Positions 53,132 through 61,619 of a stretch of DNA of 64,000 nucleotides are shown one piece after another. The stretch's first letter is position 1. Every line of letters starts with the position of its first letter. The notes under the pieces are model-generated. The model was not told the origin of the DNA. It did not search any database and worked only from the letters and a program-made list of their open reading frames with translations. A program made the translations under genes and the position numbers. Source of the stretch: Haloechinothrix halophila YIM 93223 (GTDB taxonomy: Bacteria; Actinomycetota; Actinomycetes; Mycobacteriales; Pseudonocardiaceae); contig NZ_KI632509.1 in the NCBI RefSeq assembly GCF_000504245.1, positions 3,081,751-3,145,750 on the forward strand, read 5' to 3'.

Positions 53132-54280
53132 TCAGCCGGTGACCAGAGTCAATCCGTAGGCGTTGAGAACCTCGTTGACCGGCTGGAAATAGGTGGTGCC
53201 ACCCCACGTGCAATCACCGGAACCACCGGACGTCATGCCCTGGGCCTCGTTACCCGAGATGAACGAGCCACCGGAGTCACCGGGCTCGGCACAGACATCG
53301 GTGCGGGTCAGACCATAAACCGTGCCCGACGGGTAGGACACGGTCTGGTTCTTCGCCTCGATGTAGCCGCAGTGCCAACCCGTGGTGGAACCCGAACGGC
53401 AGACCGACGAGCCGACCGGAGCCTCGTACGAGCCCTGCACGACCCGGGCCCAACCGTTGTACATGTTCACCCACGGCCTCGGCGTGTCGTCGGAGCCCGC
53501 GTCGACGTACGCGTAGTCATCGCCAGGGAACGACGATCCCGCGAAGTACCCGCTGGGCTGCGAAGTGTAGTCGCCATAGTCACCGCAGTGGCCCGCGGTC
53601 ACGAAGCCGCCGTACACCGAGAAGCCCACCGAGCAACGCCCACCGGTACTGTCGTTGTAGTACGCGTTACCGCCGATGATGTCCATCAGCGTCCGCGGGT
53701 CCTCTGTAGACTGTTGGACGTCGACATCAGACTGCTTGACGCCAGCGGCGCGGACGTAGTCCCGTGCCTGCTTGGTCGTGCCAATGGCGGTGGTCATGAC
53801 GACCGAATTGGCCTCGACGTCGACGTACCAGCCCGCGACGGCATCGGGAACCTTCGCGTCCGCCTCGTTGAGCTGCTCAACGACCGCGTCCATTTCGGAC
53901 CTGCTGTCATCGACCCGCCGAGGTTGCGCACCGGCCGCGCGAACCTCGTCGAACTTCGACCTGTCCGTCACGCCGACGACCAGCGTGCCCAGCTCGGCGT
54001 CGTAGTACGAGCCGCCGAAGCTGTCCTTGAGCTCGGCCCGCACCGTCTCGTCGGCCTCGAAGGCCGCCGCCTCACTGCGCAACCGCTGCTTGGCTTCCTG
54101 CTTGCTGAGCCCGAGATCACGCTGCATCGCCGCTGCCATCGTGTCGGCCTCGGCCGTCGGGGTCACCGACGGCGACAACGGTTCGGCTGTCGCGGGCAGG
54201 GTGAGCACCGCGGCCGTTCCCGCTGCTAGCATCGCGGCCACACTGAGACGTGCCGCGACGTGTCGCTTCCGTTTCGTCAT
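53132..54280 (-). CDS. Secreted S1 serine protease (streptogrisin / alpha-lytic type)
   Basis: This 382-aa preproprotease has a signal peptide (about 1-33), an alpha-lytic-type pro domain (about 40-195) that acts as a folding chaperone, and a chymotrypsin-fold mature enzyme (about 199-382). The triad is His231 (TAGHCG), Asp255 (FPGDDYAYVD) and Ser336 (EPGDSGGS). Three Cys pairs are visible (Cys216/232, 294/304 and 330/358-type). The mature part resembles streptogrisins A/B. RBS AAAGGAG precedes the ATG. The region upstream is long and AT-richer, probably a regulated promoter. Confidence 0.95.
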   Translation of the reverse strand: MTKRKRHVAARLSVAAMLAAGTAAVLTLPATAEPLSPSVTPTAEADTMAAAMQRDLGLSKQEAKQRLRSEAAAFEADETVRAELKDSFGGSYYDAELGTLVVGVTDRSKFDEVRAAGAQPRRVDDSRSEMDAVVEQLNEADAKVPDAVAGWYVDVEANSVVMTTAIGTTKQARDYVRAAGVKQSDVDVQQSTEDPRTLMDIIGGNAYYNDSTGGRCSVGFSVYGGFVTAGHCGDYGDYTSQPSGYFAGSSFPGDDYAYVDAGSDDTPRPWVNMYNGWARVVQGSYEAPVGSSVCRSGSTTGWHCGYIEAKNQTVSYPSGTVYGLTRTDVCAEPGDSGGSFISGNEAQGMTSGGSGDCTWGGTTYFQPVNEVLNAYGLTLVTG

Positions 54281-54791
54281 TCCAACTCCTTTGACGGGTT
54301 TCGTCGTCCGGACGTGACGAAAATTGTGACCATTTCGAAAAAGACAAACAGCCGCTCAACGGAGCACGACGAAAGTCGGAAAACGTGCGTATGACCGACG
54401 ACGAAAGTGTTCTGACAAATGGGTGACAGGCAATATTGTCGGAATATTCACGTCGTTGACCTCGAAAGACGTCATTTCCGAGGTCACCGGCAAGGTCAAG
54501 GGAAGTCACTCAGCGGGAGCAACATGATCGCGAGCACGGCCACGGCGAACCATCGAAAGTAATCGTTATCGAGACACGAATCCCGCCATTGGCATGACTG
54601 TTATTCGCCACACCGTCGAATCAGGTCCACTCATCTGGCGGTGTTTCGTGGCGACACTGTCGCCGCCATGACAGACGAACGCCTCTCGCCGGACATCCCG
54701 GAAAGTTCATCGTCGAGCCAGACGGGAAAAATCGGTCACTGACACGTACCGCGGACGTACTCCCCTCGTTGAGGCATACAAGGAGTGAACG
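54281..54791. other. 511-bp divergent noncoding region, AT-richer
   Basis: It separates the S1 protease (minus) from a zinc-ribbon gene (plus). It is notably less GC-rich than the rest, with several short palindromes (CAATATTG near 54432) and CGTAC half-sites (CGTACCGCGGACGTAC near 54744-54760). A 24-codon ORF (54668-54742) without ribosome binding site is present. No known element was recognised. Confidence 0.4.
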
Positions 54792-55064
54792 ATGGGCGTT
54801 CGCGGAACGGAGGTGAGTGCGGTGATCATCATCCGGTGCTCGGCCTGCGGTGGCGAGGTGACCGAGGCCGACGGCTATCCGACCATCGCCGCGGCCATGC
54901 GTGACCTCGCGGACCACGGCATCGACGTCACTGGCGACCGCAATGACCCGGAGATTCGGTGCGAGCGTTGCACCGCGAATGGATCGGCGTCGTCACCGGC
55001 CACGAACCAGCACGGCCAGCGGCCGGATTCCAGGACACAATTCGGCACGACAAGCTTCCGGTGA
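54792..55064 (+). CDS. Small zinc-ribbon-like protein
   Basis: This 90-aa protein contains RCSACGGEV and later EIRCERCTANG, two CxxC knuckles separated by about 37 residues that should bind one zinc. The ~30 C-terminal residues are polar and disordered. It has an excellent AAGGAG ribosome binding site. No family name or function can be given. It converges on the GH18-like gene. Confidence 0.6.
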   Translation: MGVRGTEVSAVIIIRCSACGGEVTEADGYPTIAAAMRDLADHGIDVTGDRNDPEIRCERCTANGSASSPATNQHGQRPDSRTQFGTTSFR

Positions 55065-55085
55065 TCAGGCACTACTGGAGCGCGC

Positions 55086-56705
55086 CTACGGGCCTCCGGG
55101 TACGCCGTTGACGATGTCCGTGAACTGCCACGGCCGCTGCGGGACGCCGCTGCACGGGCGGGAACCGCGCTCCGGGCACGGCATGTCCCGGTTGACCGCC
55201 CAGAACGTGAACCGCCCGAGGCCGCGCCGGTGCACATACGCGCGGATCTCACGGAAGTCGGCCTGCGTGATGGTCTCCCCCGCTCCGGTCTCGCCGTTCA
55301 TCGAGCTGATCCCCAGCATCCGGTAGACGTCGGCGGCGGGAACACCTGGGTAGAAGCGGGAGAGTTGCGCGTGCGTGCGCTCCGCCGCCGTGATCGTCAT
55401 CCGGCCCATGTCGCCACCGGGTTTGCCGAGAACGAAGGGCATGACCGTCCAGACGTCGACCGGTACCCGCAGCTCCGCCGCGCGACGCACCATCCGCTGG
55501 CCCCAGCTGTTCAAACCGTCCTTGGCGACCGGCATGGTGACGATCGTGGTGAGGCCGGGGTTCGCGCGTGCGACGATCCGCAACGCCCGCAGCACCCGGT
55601 CCTGCGCCTTGCGATTCTCGAACTCGCGGTATTCGATGTCGACGTCGATCGCGCGTAGCTGGTAGGTGTCGATCACCTGCTGGTACGCGCTGGCGAGCGC
55701 GCGAGGAGAGCCGCAGTGCGTGCCGAGCTTGCGCCCTGCCCAGCCGCCGAACGAGACGACGGCGTCTCCCCCGTTGGCGCGGATCGCGGCGAGCATCTCC
55801 GCCGCGTGCGTGCCCACGCGCGTGCCGCCGTCCCATACCGCCCGGCAGCCGCCGTCGGACAGAATGAATGCCAGCGTGAACTCCGTGACGCCGGTGTGTC
55901 GCATCACCTCCCCGACGTCGGGCAGGTGGTTACTGTTCAGATAGATGTACGGCTGGACATGCACCGGGCCGCGATCCCGGCTCACCTGCTTGGTGTTCCT
56001 GCCCCCTGACTGCGGCACACTGCGGGGCACCGGCGGCTTCGCCTTGGCCGCGCTCGGTTTCGTGCCGCTCGCCGATCGGGACCGCTGGGAGCTCGGCGCG
56101 GCCTTGCCGACCGCGGCAGACGCGCTCAGCAGGTGGCGGGTGAAATCGACGTGGTTGTCACGGAACCCCTTGGCAGCGACGAGCGTCTGCGGCGTGGGTG
56201 CGGTGCCGACCTGACCGACGACGCTCGAGATCAGCAACACCGTGAGCACGACGCCGACGACGCCGGTCAGGTTGCCGATAGCCGTACCGGTGCGCCACGG
56301 GAGCGTGCCCTCGGGCCGTCGCCATGCCGCCCGCCGGACGTGCGGCCAGCCGCCAGGCGTCCATCCGCTGCGAGCGCCCTGCGTGCCCACCGCGCTGACG
56401 ACGTCCCGCACCCATCGGGCGCCTGCCTTCGTCATCCCGCCCGCACCGACGCGTCGCCACACGGACCCGGCCGATCTCCGCGTCAACGCCTCGGCTTCGC
56501 GCCAGACCGTGTGGTTGTCGGTGGCCCGGTGCCGGGCCGGCGTGCGGCCCTCTGGTGGCCGCACCAGCTCCGGTCGCTGCGCATCGTCAAGGCGATCGCG
56601 CAGGCATCGCACCCACCGTGGTCGCCGCAGCACGGCAGCGACTATGGCGAGGGCGACCAGCGACAGCGTCCGCGTGATCTCGTTCCGCTGCGCGTGTTTG
56701 CTCAC
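55086..56705 (-). CDS. GH18-like (chitinase-fold) membrane-anchored protein
   Basis: This 539-aa protein has a long N-terminal cytoplasmic/basic segment (about 1-145), one TM helix (about 152-175, VVGVVLTVLLISSVVG), a Pro/Ser-rich linker and an extracellular GH18 TIM barrel (about 255-539). The barrel shows VVSFGGWAGRKLG and the catalytic strand AIDVDIEYREF, in which Asp and Glu of the DxxDxDxE pattern are kept. It likely acts on chitin or peptidoglycan-like N-acetylglucosamine polymers outside the membrane. The start is a GTG at 56705. Unlike secreted chitinases, it has no cleavable signal peptide. Confidence 0.82.
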   Translation of the reverse strand: MSKHAQRNEITRTLSLVALAIVAAVLRRPRWVRCLRDRLDDAQRPELVRPPEGRTPARHRATDNHTVWREAEALTRRSAGSVWRRVGAGGMTKAGARWVRDVVSAVGTQGARSGWTPGGWPHVRRAAWRRPEGTLPWRTGTAIGNLTGVVGVVLTVLLISSVVGQVGTAPTPQTLVAAKGFRDNHVDFTRHLLSASAAVGKAAPSSQRSRSASGTKPSAAKAKPPVPRSVPQSGGRNTKQVSRDRGPVHVQPYIYLNSNHLPDVGEVMRHTGVTEFTLAFILSDGGCRAVWDGGTRVGTHAAEMLAAIRANGGDAVVSFGGWAGRKLGTHCGSPRALASAYQQVIDTYQLRAIDVDIEYREFENRKAQDRVLRALRIVARANPGLTTIVTMPVAKDGLNSWGQRMVRRAAELRVPVDVWTVMPFVLGKPGGDMGRMTITAAERTHAQLSRFYPGVPAADVYRMLGISSMNGETGAGETITQADFREIRAYVHRRGLGRFTFWAVNRDMPCPERGSRPCSGVPQRPWQFTDIVNGVPGGP

Positions 56706-56830
56706 GCTGGTTCACACCCCCACCCGTGGGGTCGGCACTCCAACCGCAGCGGTTCCGCTCCGTAGCACGATATTTTTACAGAACGCAACACCTTAAGGGA
56801 AGCGTCCGTGGCCGCCACGATGCGCGAGGG

Positions 56831-57718
56831 TTAGCGGTTCGTGGCCGAGAAATGCATGTAATCGCGGGGTGTCTCCCACCGTCCGCCCCAGGACCAGCCG
56901 ATGTCGGCGAACGCGCGCACCACCACGCCGCCAGGCCGGATCATCCCTGGTCGCACGCGGTCCCGGTGCAGGTAGGCGCTGGCACGTTCCGGTAGCACGA
57001 GGTCCCCGCGCTGGTACGGGTTCTGGAACGGGTTGATGTCGATCGCGAGGCCGTAGGAGTGCGCCGACCACGACGAACCCTTGCGGATCGGCCGGCACAC
57101 GAAACCTCCGCTGCCATTGCCGTCCCCTGTGGGGCGGGTTTCCAGGTCCACCGACGTCGCGATGCGCATCGCCTCGATGGGAAACCGCGCGCGGTACACC
57201 GTGGCGAACACGTCAACGATGTCGTGGGCGGCACGGCGGTGCACGATGACCTCCCCGGTGTGCGGCCGGTCGTCGAATCCCCAGAAACTGACCCGCACAT
57301 AGCGGAGATCGCGCAAGCCCACCGGGCACCCCGGTTGCCACGTAGGGCCCATCCTCTCCCGGATACCCGGGCCGATCCGCCGCACCGAGGACCGGAACCG
57401 CTCATCCGGCGGCGGTGGTAGCCGGTCGATCGTGGGCAACCGGCGTACCCGCAGTTCACGCGGTGTGGGCAGGACGCGGCCAAACCCGTCGGCGCGCACC
57501 GGCAACGGCTTCGCGCCGACGTCCCAGTCGGAGAACGTCCGGTGCGGTGTCGGACTCTGCTCGACTCGCGGCGCGGTCGTCGGGCGTTGGCCGTCGCGCG
57601 GCGCGGGTGCCGCCGACGTCTCCGCCCCTGGCTTCTCCGAGGGACGGACGGCGTCAGCGTCGGAACACGCCGTCGCGAGCACGGCGACGACCGCGACCGC
57701 GCCGATAATCCTGCGCAT
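56831..57718 (-). CDS. Lipoprotein M15-family peptidase (D,D-carboxypeptidase-like)
   Basis: This 295-aa lipoprotein begins with a signal peptide that ends in a lipobox (LATAC, Cys about 18), then a Pro-rich linker (about 22-75) and a C-terminal VanY/M15-type zinc peptidase domain. The zinc/catalytic pattern is SSWSAHSYGLAIDINPFQNPY and the end PRDYMHFSATNR. These enzymes cleave peptide side chains of peptidoglycan. The ATG at 57718 is chosen over one 8 codons earlier because it gives a standard lipoprotein signal. Single gene. Confidence 0.9.
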   Translation of the reverse strand: MRRIIGAVAVVAVLATACSDADAVRPSEKPGAETSAAPAPRDGQRPTTAPRVEQSPTPHRTFSDWDVGAKPLPVRADGFGRVLPTPRELRVRRLPTIDRLPPPPDERFRSSVRRIGPGIRERMGPTWQPGCPVGLRDLRYVRVSFWGFDDRPHTGEVIVHRRAAHDIVDVFATVYRARFPIEAMRIATSVDLETRPTGDGNGSGGFVCRPIRKGSSWSAHSYGLAIDINPFQNPYQRGDLVLPERASAYLHRDRVRPGMIRPGGVVVRAFADIGWSWGGRWETPRDYMHFSATNR

Positions 57719-57877
57719 GGACGTGAGTCTGCGCGGTGCCACGGCTTATGGAAAACGACGTGACCCGACCGCAACACTCCAACTTCGCCAGGGATATTGC
57801 TCGCTTCGCGCCTGGTTCGACGCTGTTTGTCCGGTTGTCGCGACCATTTGCCTGGCAAGGCGCGGTGGCGCAGCGAA

Positions 57878-57908
57878 GGGATCCGGAACGGCACCCGCGC
57901 CGGATCCC
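57878..57908 (-). terminator. Terminator of the siderophore operon
   Basis: A perfect 9-bp stem (57878-57886/57900-57908, GGGATCCGG) with a 13-nt loop lies 15 bp after the monooxygenase stop on the minus strand. Confidence 0.7.
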
Positions 57909-57922
57909 GAGCCGCCGCGCCG

Positions 57923-59233
57923 TCACCCGGGGGCGGCGAAGCTGGTGAACGCCGTGTTCTTCGGCAACCGGTACACCTCGCGGCCGGTGACGGCGTTGAG
58001 GATCGTCGCGTTGCGATACGCGCCGATGCCGAGGTCCGGGGCGGCGACACCGTGGCTGTGCAGGTCGGCGTTGGCGACGAACACCTTGCCGGTCACGGCG
58101 GGGGCCAGTTCGATGGAGTGGTCCAGCCGCACCCGATACCTGCCGTGCGCGTCGCGGCGCACCAGCGACTCCATCGGCCCGAGACACCCCGGCACTCGCT
58201 GCCGGTACCCGGTGGCCGCGACGACGACGTCCGTACGGTGCTCGAATCGCCTACCGGTGTCCCGCTGGCGGCAGGTCAGCACGACATCGCCGGTATCGGC
58301 GTCGACAACGGCGCCCTCCACCGCCACGCCGCAGCGGAGCTCGACCGGCGCCGGGCCGTCGCACAACTCACGCCGGTAGAGGACGTCGTGGATCTCCTCA
58401 AGCGTTTCCTCCGACACGCCCTTGTAGTGCCGCCATTGCCGCGCCACCAGTTCGTCGCGGGTGTCATCCGGCAGGCCGTGGAAGTACTCGACATACGCCG
58501 GAGTCGTCATCTCAAGCACGAGCTTGCTGTAGTCCAGCGGCGCGAACGACTCGGTCCTGGTCAGCCAGTTCACCGCGGGCCCGCCCTCGGTGTTGCGGCG
58601 CAGCAGGTCAAGCACGACCTCGGCACCGGACTGCCCCGACCCGACAACGCTCACCCGGTCCGCGCTGGTGACGTCGTCGAGCCGGTGCAGGTAGTCGCCG
58701 GTGTGCAGCAGCCGCTCGGCAGGCAGGTCCGTCAGCGCCTCGGCGACGGCCGGTTCGGTACCGACCCCCAGCACGAGGTGGCGCGCGGACACCGTCATCG
58801 TGCCTCCCGCGCCGCGATCGACGTCCAGCACGAACCGCTCGCTCGAGGGCTCCCACGACACCGAGCTGACCCGATGACCGAACCGGATCGTGTCCACTGT
58901 GGATGCCGCCCAGCGGAGGTAGTCCTCGTACTCGCGGCGGGTCGGGTGGAACCGCTCCCGCACGTAGAACGGATACATCCGGTCGACGTCGCGCAGGTAC
59001 GCCAGAAACGACAGCGGGTGTGTCGGCTCCACCAGCGTCACCAGATCGGCGAGGAAGCTGACCTGCAACAACGCCTCGTCGAACATCAACCCGGGATGCC
59101 AGCGGAACTCGGGGCGTTCCTCGAACACCACGAGGTCGACGTCGTCGACGCCGTCGGCCAGCGCGGCGAGTCCCAGGTTGAAGGGTCCGCAGCCGATGGC
59201 GACGACGTCGTGGTCGGCTCGATCCGATGTCAT
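57923..59233 (-). CDS. L-lysine/diamine N-monooxygenase (IucD/DesB/RhbE type)
   Basis: This 436-aa flavin-dependent N-hydroxylase converts a primary amine to a hydroxylamine, the first step of hydroxamate formation. FAD motif VAIGCGPFNLGLAAL (about 10-24), NADPH motif VVGSGQSGAEVVLDLL (about 205-220) and the C-terminal VAATGYRQRVP and LHSHGVAAPDLG are typical of IucD/DesB/RhbE. A decarboxylase in the same operon suggests a diamine (cadaverine, putrescine or diaminopropane) as substrate rather than lysine. The last gene of the operon; overlaps the GNAT gene by 4 bp. Confidence 0.93.
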   Translation of the reverse strand: MTSDRADHDVVAIGCGPFNLGLAALADGVDDVDLVVFEERPEFRWHPGLMFDEALLQVSFLADLVTLVEPTHPLSFLAYLRDVDRMYPFYVRERFHPTRREYEDYLRWAASTVDTIRFGHRVSSVSWEPSSERFVLDVDRGAGGTMTVSARHLVLGVGTEPAVAEALTDLPAERLLHTGDYLHRLDDVTSADRVSVVGSGQSGAEVVLDLLRRNTEGGPAVNWLTRTESFAPLDYSKLVLEMTTPAYVEYFHGLPDDTRDELVARQWRHYKGVSEETLEEIHDVLYRRELCDGPAPVELRCGVAVEGAVVDADTGDVVLTCRQRDTGRRFEHRTDVVVAATGYRQRVPGCLGPMESLVRRDAHGRYRVRLDHSIELAPAVTGKVFVANADLHSHGVAAPDLGIGAYRNATILNAVTGREVYRLPKNTAFTSFAAPG

Positions 59234-59796
59234 CGCGGTCTCCTCCGCTCGTAGGTCATCAGCACGGCCGTCTTGTCCGGCAACGCAACGTCGCCTCCGG
59301 CCGCGAAGCCCGCGATCTGGAAGGCCCGGATCGACGGCGTGTTCTCCTTGTCCGGTTCGGCGACGACGCGCTGGCAGTCCGGGTCGGCGGCCAGCAGCCC
59401 TTCCGCCAGCGCGGACAGCAACGCCCTGCCGAGCCCGCGCCCGGTCCGGTCCCGGTCTCCGATCGCGATGTGCACGCCGAGGTCGTGCGGCTCGTGCGGC
59501 ACGTAGTCACCGAGCGGATCGCGCTGGACGCGGTAGATCTCGATGTAGGCGAGGTCGAGGCCATCGTGCGCGACGACGCACGGCAGTGAGTGCGTGCCAG
59601 CGAGCTGGGTGTCCAGTTCGGACCGCCAGCGCTCCGGTGGCCACGCCTGGTGCCAGAACTTCGCCACGTGCGGCTGAATCATCCAACGGTGGATCAGCTC
59701 CAGGTCGGCGTCGGGTGACGCGGCGCGCACGGACCACGGCGCGCAGAGCCTCGGCAGCGGCGGCCCGGCGACGGCGCTGAAGGTGTTCGCGGTCAT
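59230..59796 (-). CDS. GNAT N-hydroxyamine acyltransferase (siderophore)
   Basis: This 188-aa GNAT enzyme of the IucB/DesC/RhbD type transfers an acyl group (acetyl or succinyl) to the N-hydroxyamine, giving the hydroxamate. It has the IucB-like start WMIQPHVAKFWHQAW, the acyl-CoA-binding loop RTGRGLGRALLSAL and EPDKENTPSIRAFQIAGF. The ATG at 59796 overlaps the NIS synthetase stop by 4 bp. Confidence 0.9.
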   Translation of the reverse strand: MTANTFSAVAGPPLPRLCAPWSVRAASPDADLELIHRWMIQPHVAKFWHQAWPPERWRSELDTQLAGTHSLPCVVAHDGLDLAYIEIYRVQRDPLGDYVPHEPHDLGVHIAIGDRDRTGRGLGRALLSALAEGLLAADPDCQRVVAEPDKENTPSIRAFQIAGFAAGGDVALPDKTAVLMTYERRRPR

Positions 59797-61619
59797 CGGG
59801 TCACCTCCCGCAATGGGTTGGGCGCGTCCAGGTACACCGACTGCGCGTCGAGCGGCGCGAGCACCTCGTCGATGCCGTGCAGCCGGGTGAGCAGGTTTCC
59901 CTTGCAGGGCAGCGACTCCGCCGTCAGCCAACGCCGCGCCAACCGGTCGCCGTCCTGCCCGGCGTTCTCAAGCTGCCCGAGCGCGACACGCAGCCGATCG
60001 GCCATGACGCCGAGCAGCGTGGTTTCGTCCGCCAGCCCGTCAACGGCGAGGCAGCCGACCACGGCGAGCGCCTGGTTGCGCAGCAGGTAGTACGACAGCC
60101 GCTCGTCGACGACCGCGTCGTCCACCACCGCCAGCGTCGAGGCGTCCACGCCGAGGACGTCGAGCACCGCTGGCTCGTGGGATGTGGCGAGGTAGTAGCC
60201 CTGGTTGTCGCGGAACGTCGCGCCCGCGACACCGCCGTCCGGATCGAGGCGCACGAGGGTGTTCTGCTGGTGAGCCTCCAACCCGATCCCGGTTGCGGCG
60301 TAGAGATGCAGCATCGGCACCAGCACGCGGTCGGTGTAGTCCGCGACCCAGCGCTCTGCGGCGTCCGACACTCCGCCTGAGCCCGAGCCGTACGCGGCGA
60401 CCACCTCACCGAGCCTGCTGCGGCCCTGTCCCGGCCTCGGCGCGACCAGTCCCGCCAGGCAGCGCAGGCTCGCCACGCCATCGGGAACCTCCCGCACCGC
60501 GACATCTAGCCCGGTGACCTCGGGACCCTCGGCGCGACTGGGTTCGTCCACCGCCAGCCACGCCGGGTCGCGGGTGATGGCGAAGCCGGGATGCGCCGCG
60601 AAGGTGCTCGCCGCGTAGCCGGCGTCGAGCAACCGGTTGATCTCCAGTCCCCTGCGCAACTCGGTGCGGGTGGACTCGCGTTTCGAGTTGGTCAGTCGCA
60701 GTCCCAGCGACAGCTTGAGCATCACGTCCGCGTCGGGGCGGTACAGGGTGCGCACGCTCGAGGTCGGCCACCAGTGCGGGCCGAGTTCACCGAGCGGTTC
60801 CAGCAGCCCCCGCTCGACCAGCGTGGCGATCCGGGGCCGGTGCAGCAGGTCGCGGGCCTGCCACGGGTGGGCGGGCACCAACACCCTGCCGTCTGCGAGT
60901 TTGCGTTCGGCGAGGTCGGCCATGAGCGTGACGGCGTCACGCCCGTCCAGTGAGGGCGCGTCCGCGATGGCGTCGTGCGAGACAACGGACTCATCGGCGG
61001 CGAACCAGTGCAGCCGGAATGACCCACGCTGTTCCGGCGAGTAGAACTCGGACTCCCGTTCGGACAGTCCGTCCCTGCTCTTCGGCGCAGGGTGCTTCAG
61101 GTGGCCGAGCACCAGCGCCTGCTCGGCGTCCAGGAAACCGTCGGCGGGCGGGTCTGGGTGCTCACGGCGGTGCGCGATGTACGTCGTCACGCGGCGCACC
61201 GACTCCGCCGTTCGCTCGACCAGGTCCGCGACCTCCCCCGACGGCACCCCGCCGTCACGGGCGCCACCACGCGCGGCGGCCTCGGCCGCCAGCAGCGAAA
61301 TCGCCACCACCGGGTCCGCCGCATCGCCCACCTGCCCCGACGGCCCCTCGATGGCGACCGGACCGAAGCGGTGCCAGCCGGTCGGCGAGCAGTGCCGGAC
61401 CTCGGTGACCAGCGCGAGTCCGGTGGCGGGGAACGCGACGCGCAGCGGCCCTGACGCCACCGGCGCGCCGGTCTCGATGAGCCAGCAGCGCAGCAACGCC
61501 TCCAGGTGCGCGTGCTCGGCCGCCCCGCGTGCGTCGCGGGCGTGCAGCGGGTCCTCGGGCCACGGCTCAGCGATGGCGGCCGGTGCCGTGTTCGCGGGAA
61601 CGTGCTCGGTGATCGTCAT
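59793..61619 (-). CDS. NRPS-independent siderophore synthetase (IucA/IucC family), first of two
   Basis: This 608-aa NIS synthetase adenylates a carboxylate (citrate for types A/B) and couples it to an amine. ATP-binding elements are LVPAHPWQARDLLHR, SSVRTLYR and LKLSLGLRLTNSKRE. The active-site HQQNTLVRL and DNQGYY follow, with FhuF-like C-terminal segment. Translationally coupled with the decarboxylase (TGA/ATG overlap) and GNAT genes. Its paralogue lies upstream of the decarboxylase gene. Confidence 0.93.
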   Translation of the reverse strand: MTITEHVPANTAPAAIAEPWPEDPLHARDARGAAEHAHLEALLRCWLIETGAPVASGPLRVAFPATGLALVTEVRHCSPTGWHRFGPVAIEGPSGQVGDAADPVVAISLLAAEAAARGGARDGGVPSGEVADLVERTAESVRRVTTYIAHRREHPDPPADGFLDAEQALVLGHLKHPAPKSRDGLSERESEFYSPEQRGSFRLHWFAADESVVSHDAIADAPSLDGRDAVTLMADLAERKLADGRVLVPAHPWQARDLLHRPRIATLVERGLLEPLGELGPHWWPTSSVRTLYRPDADVMLKLSLGLRLTNSKRESTRTELRRGLEINRLLDAGYAASTFAAHPGFAITRDPAWLAVDEPSRAEGPEVTGLDVAVREVPDGVASLRCLAGLVAPRPGQGRSRLGEVVAAYGSGSGGVSDAAERWVADYTDRVLVPMLHLYAATGIGLEAHQQNTLVRLDPDGGVAGATFRDNQGYYLATSHEPAVLDVLGVDASTLAVVDDAVVDERLSYYLLRNQALAVVGCLAVDGLADETTLLGVMADRLRVALGQLENAGQDGDRLARRWLTAESLPCKGNLLTRLHGIDEVLAPLDAQSVYLDAPNPLREVTR

